DNA of 64,000 nucleotides from Amyelois transitella (Eukaryota; Arthropoda; Insecta; Lepidoptera; Pyralidae). Of the stretch, positions 56,401 through 64,000 are shown piece by piece; positions within the stretch are counted from its first letter, which is position 1, and every line of letters starts with the position of its first letter. Both the position numbers and the translations under genes were made by a program. The notes beneath the pieces are model-generated. The model was not told the origin of the DNA and did no database searches. It worked only from the letters and a program-made list of their open reading frames with translations. The stretch is taken from the NCBI RefSeq assembly GCF_032362555.1, contig NC_083516.1, positions 3,497,001 to 3,561,000 on the forward strand, given 5' to 3'.

Positions 56401-59400
56401 CAACTTAGAATGGGTTCACTCAATCTGTTTTGAATGGATGTCGTAAAAAGGTTAAGGTAATAGGCATAGTCACCTAGCTTTTAACACATACCAATATTGG
56501 TTAGATTCCCATACACAAAGGATGCAGAGGTCAGAGTTAGGGGTCCTATTCTATTAAAGTTCCGGGAACCACACGACATAGAAATGAGTCGTATGAATGT
56601 AACAAGTGATGTAGACCAATATTTTGGTCGACCTTTGACATTGAATTTTGTAAACGCATGCAAGCAGATGATTAAGTAATTGCGTGATTAATATTATCAA
56701 TTATACGTAACTGAACAATATAGATAAATAATTTTATTAATTTGAAGTAGTTTCGAGATAAGGTGGCTTAAGAGTACCGCACGTTAAGACTTTAGGAAAT
56801 TAATATACCAATGTTAGGTCCATAGTCTCATAGTCATATGGTTGCTTGTTTGTAAACTCTTTATTGCGCATAAAAAGAAACGTAACAGAATATAAAATAG
56901 TCATTGGATTTAGAAGAATATGTACAATGGTAGACTTATCCCATTGGGATTTTTTCCAGTTAACCAAAATAAAAAGGAAAATCTAAAATCTAATGTGAAA
57001 TACTATTTCACTGAATTATGGACACACTATCAGTAGTTTTTTTAGACACTCTGCACGTCTAAAAAGAAAGAAGGAAACTTTAACTGCTTTCTATTATCTA
57101 ATAGAAAACAGTTAAAGTTTCCTTCTTTAATATTACACATTTTAAGTGTGATAAATAATGATAAATAATCTTCACATATTATCTCTTTATAATACTTTTA
57201 TTACAGTACAAATAGATAATAATTAGTCCCTTAATATCGTTTTAATCATAAAATACATTCGTTATCTATGTTTACTGGGGTTTGCCAGATCAATAATAGC
57301 ATAATATCTATTAATAAGCAATATTCATATTCAAGAATCTACAACATGGTGCCGTGTGGATTCCGGCACCAATAGGAGTATAAAAAGAATAAGACCACTC
57401 CATCTCTTTCCCATGGATATGGTAAAAGGTGACTAAGGGATAGGCTCATAAACTTGGGATTCTTCTTTTAGGCGATGGGCTAGCAACCTGTCACTATTTG
57501 AATCTCAAAACTATCATTAAGTCTAACAGCTGAATATGGCCTGTCAGTCTTTCAAGACTGCTGGCTCTTTTTACCCAGCAAGAGATATAGACGTGATTAT
57601 ACGAATGAATTAATAAAGAATATACCATCGCCTAGTGTTTGACCCAGGTCATGTCTAACTTGCTGTATTAGTTCACTTGATCGATTCTATAATAGTTAAA
57701 TATAATTAAAAAACTATATATATAATATATATTTGTTGATGATCCAAACTACTATATTACCCTGTTAACATGCAGGGTCACGGAAGTAAGATTGGAGAAT
57801 CTTTGTCTAAAACTGACTTTCCTACACCTAGATCGTGGTCATAGACGGCCCTCGGTCCTCGCCAAGGTCGACAATATTATGTTAACAATAACAAGCATAA
57901 TACACTCATGTCAATTTTACCAATTAAATAGAACTATAGATTTACTAAAACAAAAAACGTAAAGTATGCTTGATAAAAGTTTCCATGTCAGTTTATATCT
58001 AGTGAGTAAAAAATAAAAAATAGATACGTCGCGTTGGCCTGAACTAAACGAAGATGACTCGCAATAAAAATGCGTATGAGCATATTACTCCGTGTATAGA
58101 AATAACCGAGTTTATTGGTGTAGTGAGTAAACGAAATCAATGTAATTGTTGAAACCACTGGGGTTGTTGGCCTATTTAAATAAAAAAAATGTATATAGCA
58201 TACCTGAAATCTATGTACAGATTTAAAACCGCTAAGACGAATGCTATCGCACTTAGTATCAGCTTGAATTTCTCGTATTCATCTTTGTATTTGAATCTGA
58301 AAAAAGTATTATTACACTCATAAACTCATGAAAAATAGTAGAAACTATTGAAATAAACGAGTTATACAATGCATATTTTGTCTGTGAGTTTGCCATATTG
58401 ACCAACCCATCTAAATCATACTTAGTCAGTTAAAACTAGTAATCGCAGAAATGAGTTTTTTTTTATTTCTCTATTTCATAGCTAAATTTAGATAAGATTT
58501 TCCGATAATAGAGGTTTCAAAAGGTGTGTCAAAGAGACTTCAATTATTTTTAATATTGCTTTAAAAAAATAAGATTTCCTTGTTCAAAGTCAACCAACAA
58601 AGCAAGAAATGGCATAAGAATGTACCTACTTTACTTGAAACTACAGAAATTATGTGTCGTCGAATTGCACAATATAAAAATGTTTTGGTGTCTCACTGTA
58701 CCTTCAATCTTAACTGCCTCAAAAGCAGTGGTCAGCGGTATTGCGCTTGTCGGTGACGTGACACAGAAAGACCTAGATTCAAATCTCATAACACAAGTGT
58801 TCAACTTACTTTGAGGCTAACTAAATTTGTAACGTAAATAGTTATAGCTTACTTGTCATTTTTGTTTAGAATAGACACGTTGACGTTTCCGAGTATGATG
58901 CGCAGATACAGACTGTTCTGTTTCGGCAGAGTGGCTTTGATCTCGTGAAGCATGGCTTTCCTCTTCATAATCTCCTTCTCCAAATTCGCCACGCGCTCAT
59001 CTTTTGTTACGCCTTTCGTTTCTAACCTGTTTGAAATAATACATACATATAATCACGTGTATATCCCTTGCGGGGTAGACAAAGCCAACAGTCTTGAAAA
59101 GACTGATAGGCCACATTCAGCCGTTTGGCTTTATGATGGAATTGAGATTTAAATAGTGACAGGTTGCTAGCCCATTGTCTATAAGAAGAATCCCAAGTTT
59201 AAAAGCCTATCCCTTAGTTGCCTTTTACGACATCCGTGGGAAAGAGATGGAGTGGTCCTCACTTTATTTTGATGCCGGGAGCCACATGTCACTTTATATT
59301 GGTGGCGGGAACCACACATTCTTTTACTTGATAACAATCTGTTTGATAACAAACATTTATAGTTTGAATGAACTTATGAATTCATTGTCTTTTTTCACAG

Positions 59401-60873
59401 TAATTTAAAAAGTAAATACAAACCCATATTCAACTTTGAATTTATTATAGATACATAATGTTGAAAGAATATATTTATAGTCAAGTGAGTGAATAACTAA
59501 CATATGTTGGTGTTGGCATCATTTATCAAATTATGGGGTCTCCTACATGTGTTGTTATAAAATGTTCAAAGCCTCCTCTTTCATTTTGTGTTTCTAGTTG
59601 CCAGTTGTAAACACTATACTTCAGAGCTTGGTGCTCATATAGAGCCATTTACATCCCATTAAATTAATTTTGGTCAAAACAATAAGTGTTATCTGTGTTT
59701 GGGCATTACAATGTATACACAGTATTTTTAGTTAACAAGTTATCGGTATCAGTCAGCTATCAGATAAAAAAGTACACGTTGGAATTGCTGAATCAACCAA
59801 CAGCTTAGTAACATTGATATTAATGTTGCAAAACTTTAATTCTATTATAAAGAGGAAACATTTGTATGTATGTTAAAAAAAAATTCAACCGATTTTGATG
59901 TTATTATAGCGAACTCGATTTTTTTTTCAAAATTAACATACGTAGCTACTTTTTTTTTTATTATTATTTTTGATACATATAAAATAGGTATTAGTTTTAG
60001 TCCTTATTTATTAATAAAAAAAATTTGATTTGCTGGCTATCCTGATTTGTGAAGTGATAATCTATCCATAACAGATATTATCAAAAACCAAGAACCAACA
60101 ACATGTTGAGACAATCTGTCAGGGAAGCAATGTTGACATGCAAATGCAATCAAGATAATAGATCTGACCTTTTCAATGCTCCCGAGATAACATTTATGCG
60201 ATACCGCTGGTGTTCCAACTCTTTCATACATTGTGACTGGAGCTCTCCAACTTCTTCTAATTTTGCAATATAATCTTTATTTACAGTCTGAAATCATTTA
60301 CATGAAAACTAAGTAACAGTCTCAATTTTTTTTACAAAAATTTGATGTTCTCAGTTAAAAGAAAAGTTTGGTAGATACAAATTCTTTCCTTATACACAAC
60401 TGTAGTACAAATACAGACACAGCTAAGGAAAGCAAAATTATTTAGACCATTAATATCATAAAATTACTAAAAATGCAGGCAAGTTTGTTTGGATGATCCC
60501 AATACAGTGGTGAATAGACCAGAAAATAACCTACAGCCTAAAGGTGTTTAATAGATAAAATAACAACAACATCATATTTTATTCGCTAGTAAATGCACCA
60601 TTCATCAAGGTTTAGTTTGGCTGCACTTATTTATTGCAGACTATAAAATTATAAATTGTATAATAATTAAATGTTAACTTGTAAGTTATATAAGTTAATA
60701 ATAGTTATAAGTTAAACTTTAATTTTTTGAAACAAATAGGTCGATCTTACTATAATGAGTAGGCTCTGGAGAGGCTGAACTAAAAACATATGTTATTTGT
60801 TTTAACTCACCTCCAAGCGTCTGTAATCTGATAATAAATCTTCCCATTCCTTGAGACATTCCTCGACGTCCAT
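53458..60873 (-). CDS. Tmem120: Transmembrane protein 120 homologue
   Basis: Multipass membrane protein of the TMEM120 family, found in the nuclear envelope and ER in vertebrates and linked to fat-cell metabolism; its fold resembles ELOVL fatty acid elongases. Seven exons close in phase: 60873-60811 ([20 protein letters not shown]), 60287-60169, 59026-58853, 58296-58204, 56339-56122, 54472-54249 and 53559-53458, 309 aa. The N-terminal third is a coiled coil ([11 protein letters not shown]...[19 protein letters not shown]), followed by the family block [20 protein letters not shown]. The membrane part has the conserved [38 protein letters not shown] and [18 protein letters not shown] segments. 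Length is slightly short of vertebrate members but no segment looks missing. Introns carry several SINE-like copies. Confidence 0.95.
54619..54735 (-). repeat. SINE-like family A, degenerate fragment
   Basis: ATCACGTCTTTTCTCCTTGC GGGGTAGAC opens it and the family pattern fades after about 100 bp. In a TMEM120 intron. Confidence 0.5.
55868..56078. repeat. Two diverged family A pieces in inverted orientation
   Basis: A minus-strand piece (GATAGAGCCAACAGTTTCGA GAAGACTAATGAG) is followed by a plus-strand piece (TATTTGAATGTTATTTTC...GGCTCTGCCCCGTGAGGGAT). A further reverse scrap with GTTCCGGGAACCACACGACA is at 56545-56580. In a TMEM120 intron and reaching to within about 50 bp of exon 5. Confidence 0.5.
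57067..57128. repeat. Near-perfect hairpin in TMEM120 intron
   Basis: 20 bp outer stem (AAAGAAGGAAACTTTAACTG and its complement), one mismatch, then a 9 bp inner stem around TC. It covers 62 nt. Confidence 0.88.
57351..57602 (+). repeat. SINE-like family A, near full length
   Basis: GTGCCGTGTGGATTCCGGCA to AAGAGATATAGACGTGATTA. Antisense in a TMEM120 intron. Confidence 0.78.
58715..58830 (+). repeat. tRNA-derived SINE, highly diverged copy
   Basis: AGCAGTGGTCAGCGGTATTG CGCTTGTCGGTGAC, a mutated B box (AGATTCAAATCTC) and CAACTTACTTTGAGGCTAAC follow the order of 23024-23230. Confidence 0.55.
59038..59316 (-). repeat. SINE-like family A, reverse, near full length
   Basis: TACATACATATAATCACGTG to GGTGGCGGGAACCACAC; the end sequence is partly duplicated (two GGGA..CCACA blocks). 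In a TMEM120 intron, starting about 12 bp upstream of exon 3 on the transcribed strand. Confidence 0.75.
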
Positions 60874-61377
60874 TTTCACTATCAAATGATGGTGGGATTT
60901 AAATTTAAACTATTTCACACTATCAATTCGAGAAACTCCAGCAAAACGGAATATACATATCCTCGATGAGCAACTGACAAACGAAATGAATGAATTGACA
61001 CAATCAATGAAAGATATGAATTAGTAGACAATGACATTTTCATTCGATTTCTGACATTAGAGATGAAGTAGTCGATTTTTACTAAGATTTATAATTACAG
61101 TGATTTAATCGGTAATTCGATTTTAATTTTGAAAGACCCCACGGAGAGCAATTACAATATTTATGGATAAGACGCTTCAATAGCACATTCTCAATAAAAC
61201 CTCTGTTGCTACACTTACTCACAGAATAACATTTTATATACACACAAAAAGATAGGTTATCAATGAAAACAGTCATAGTTTTCGAAATCAGAAGAAATAT
61301 GAACAGCACGATTACGATCACATGATATTCGTAGTAGTAAGTTAGTATAGTAGTAACAATAACATGTTATGATTTTC

Positions 61378-61504
61378 CGATTTCCCATCGCCTAAAAGAA
61401 GAATCCCAAGTTTATAAGCCTATCCCTTAGTCGCCTTTTACGACATTCATGGGAACGAGGAGTGGTCCTATTCTTTTTTATTGGTGCCAAGAACCACACG
61501 GCAC
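61378..61504 (-). repeat. SINE-like family A, 5' half, reverse
   Basis: CCCATCGCCTAAAAGAAGAA TCCCAAGTTT through GGTGCCAAGAACCACACGGC. Confidence 0.75.
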
Positions 61505-61677
61505 ATTTTTGCACTCAACGACGTGAATAAAGAGGTTGTGAGTCTTAACTTTAGCACGTGGGTCATTCCGGGCGCTTTAAATGATAAATTCCATTAATTT
61601 CCATCCACGGCGCATTTCGAGAAATCTTACCTATGTGCTAGTGATTTGTTCCTCTTTGCCATGTCTAAGTGCACCCT

Positions 61678-61800
61678 AAGGGCCCGTGCAGCGAGCCGCG
61701 ACTTCGTCCGACCGATTAGGTCAGATTGAACGTGTGTAATTAAACGACGCCGCAGTGCAGCGTGCCACCGACCGTAAACGTAAGAAACCCAACATCTTTC
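61678..61800. repeat. Repeat shared with 14160-14275
   Basis: AAGGGCCCGTGCAGCGAGCC, CCGATTAGGTCAGATTG and TAATTAAACGACGCCGCAGT parallel the copy upstream of MGMT in order and spacing. Class unknown. Confidence 0.55.
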
Positions 61801-64000
61801 AAATCTCAGGTCCAAGCCGTTCGGGATGTAAATGTCTGTCAGCGACATCTTAATAATAAAGGTACACGGAGCAACTGTGTCGAAAAGTAAAAAAAAAGGC
61901 TATGGTACAACTATATGTAATTAGAATTCAGATAATGATAGATGCGTTGTTGCCCATGGCCTAAATAAATTTAGGCCTTTCCCTCGATTGACTTTTACAA
62001 TCTTCAAGTTATAGGAAGCAGCTGGCCGCTGCCAGACCAGCATGGAAGAATAGAAACTAAGTATCATCCAATATTTAGACAGATTGGGAAAATCTATGTA
62101 AATTTGATGTTGCGGTCTTTTTAGCAAATCTTTTCACTGTGTATGTTACAAAAAGGAAAATAAAAAATTACATTATTGAAAATACAAACAAGTACATTGG
62201 CAAAACGTTAAAGAGATAAATAACAATGGCAATGTAAAATAAATTAGATATTTAATTGATTTATTTACAGAAAATATTAAACCAAATTCTAAGATATATT
62301 GGTAGTTATATTCTCTATATAAATTTCGACAAAAAAAAAAACAGTTTTGAGGCAAAATTCTCTCTTTAAGTATGTGATTGGAGTCATGACATTCAGAATG
62401 AAATTCAAATTCAGACTCACCTACTTTCCATCTCCTTTTCTTAAGAGGCAAAGTTCTTCAGTTTTAATTGAGTATACAAATTTACCAATACATTCAGAAT
62501 ATTTGATTCCAATCAAACTAAAGAGTTGTTGTGTGTATCTAATGAATACATAAGTACTTATACATCAATCACCAGGTTTGACCTTGGCATTAATCACTTG
62601 ATGCCTTACATTACAAAAAGCCACTAGAGAGAATTTTGCGTTATGGGTACAAAGATATCATACTTATGGTAAGCATATTATGAGATGAGTGCAGTTATTA
62701 CCTACATTACTCAATAATTGTAATACAAACATCTTATTTTAACAAAGCAAGCTTCAAATAATAGGCAACTGCCGTATGTCAAAGAGATTATAGGTATTAA
62801 TTATAATATTTTTATTTTACACCAAGACACATTTTATTTGATTGTGTAATTAAAGAGAGAGCAAGTTTTGTACACATGAAATTTAATTGTATAGTAAAAT
62901 TTATGCGAAGTAAAAATTTCCGTTACTGTGTTTATGAGAAATATAAAACAGAAACTATAGAATAGAGTATACAAACAAGATCATTTACACAAACATTGCG
63001 TTTGTACTATCAACTTTAGAAAATGATTTCAGATGACTAGAATGTACTTCAAATTTCTTAGACAATATCTGAACAAGTTAGCTGACAATGATTTTTACCC
63101 CTCATTCACGAGCGCCAAAAACTGTTACTTATCGATAAAATCTATTAGTCATCAAAACATACTAGCAAGTTTGGTATGAGATAGAGTACTAGGACAATGT
63201 GAATAAGGGGCCTGCTCTCTCCAATTACCATGTTCGTAATAATCCCCCTGGTCATTGTGTATTTACGAATTTACATTGATTAAGCGAGTGTAATGATTAT
63301 AATGATAAACAGCGCGACACCGTGCTATGTAACGCAATGTTGTAGGTGGAGCATCTAATAATTGTGATACACGGAACTAACAGAAGCGTAAGCACTAGTT
63401 AACCTAGCACGGTATAGGGGCGACTGTTATTGTAATAGTTGTAATGTACATAGTAATCCATGAACGGCAAAGCTTCTAATATGACCATACTTCAACTAAC
63501 ACTACGACTAAATTCTAGTAGAAAATAGCAGGCAACCCAATTCTTCATAACCATAATAAATAACTAATATTCCGGCATAATATAGGCTTTAATCTCAGCA
63601 TCTAGCTACCACAAAGATGACGGAAAATTAAAATTTTAATTATATATCACACACTTTAATTTACGTAAAATTTTCGTATGACATCAAACGAAAACGCCTT
63701 AGAATAAAATCAAATGATGTTTAATAATTGCATTGTTAGCAATTACCTAGCTTTTCACTCTGTACTGAACAGTAAATTCGTTTTGCGACGTATAATGTAA
63801 CATTGAACATGTAAATAAATAATTAGAAACTTTAAAATAAAACTCTCTAACTTATAGTTAAAGTTTTGAATTGCCAAAACTTAAAATAAGTCCCTATGAA
63901 ACTTCTGTATGCTAAAAAGCGCTAAGCACTAAACATCCCCGAATATCAAACGCGATAGTATATAGTACGTCCAGATTCGTTGAGTCCCCTTGGGTGACCA

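Larger units (their letters stand above)
60874..64000. other. Intergenic end of window
   Basis: 60874-61030 should hold the TMEM120 5' UTR and promoter. A SINE-like fragment is at 61378-61504 and a dispersed repeat at 61678-61800. 61850-64000 is AT-rich and free of the window's repeat families; it may be UTR of a gene beyond the edge, but no coding exon is supported. Confidence 0.4.

Overview
The window is nuclear DNA of an insect, almost certainly a moth or butterfly (Lepidoptera). It is AT-rich, has short-exon genes with GT-AG introns, and is full of repeats that I recognise as typical of lepidopteran genomes. These are a SINE-like repeat beginning GTGTGGTTCCCGG, tRNA-derived SINEs, Helitron-like elements that start CTAATATTATAAA and end CTAGT, and RTE-like and Jockey/CR1-like non-LTR retrotransposons. 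Species cannot be told from the sequence alone.

Genes, left to right: the last exon of an ISG12/IFI6-27-like small hydrophobic protein (31-256, +); a prostaglandin reductase 1-like oxidoreductase (1870-8474, +) whose first exon is split by a 2.8 kb nested transposon; a THAP-domain protein (10747-8528, -); an O6-methylguanine-DNA methyltransferase (13995-12864, -); a four-exon gustatory receptor (19278-22522, +); a second, intact prostaglandin reductase 1-like gene (28582-24334, -); a seven-exon C2H2 zinc-finger gene with a long disordered tail (35183-43084, +); and a seven-exon TMEM120 homologue (60873-53458, -). I assembled exons by hand from splice sites, reading phase and protein similarity. 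For the seven multi-exon genes all phases close, except at the broken exon of the first reductase, where closure needs a specific unusual splice.

Between and inside the genes lie many mobile elements, several with clear ends: a 581 bp pogo/Tigger-like deletion derivative with TA target duplication (14925-15505); a 2.2 kb terminal-inverted-repeat (TIR) element with a 4 bp AGAT duplication just upstream of the second reductase (28641-30835); a TIR element containing two tandem RTE-like copies (44008-46696); two foldback elements with arms of about 195 bp (34376-34839) and about 570 bp (48785-50836); a 5'-truncated CR1/Jockey-group LINE (16052 to about 18730); and an RTE-like copy with a long open reverse transcriptase frame (30866-32515). 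There are also several perfect or near-perfect short hairpins of unknown origin.

The genes look like an ordinary chromosomal neighbourhood, not a functional cluster; only the two reductases are paralogues. The most interesting points are the transposon in exon 1 of the first reductase, whose ends happen to offer an in-frame splice; the foldback and TIR elements; and the zinc-finger protein with a repeated LxxLSxxxTVK-type motif and an 81 nt in-frame intron. I see no viral, plasmid, CRISPR or bacterial content.
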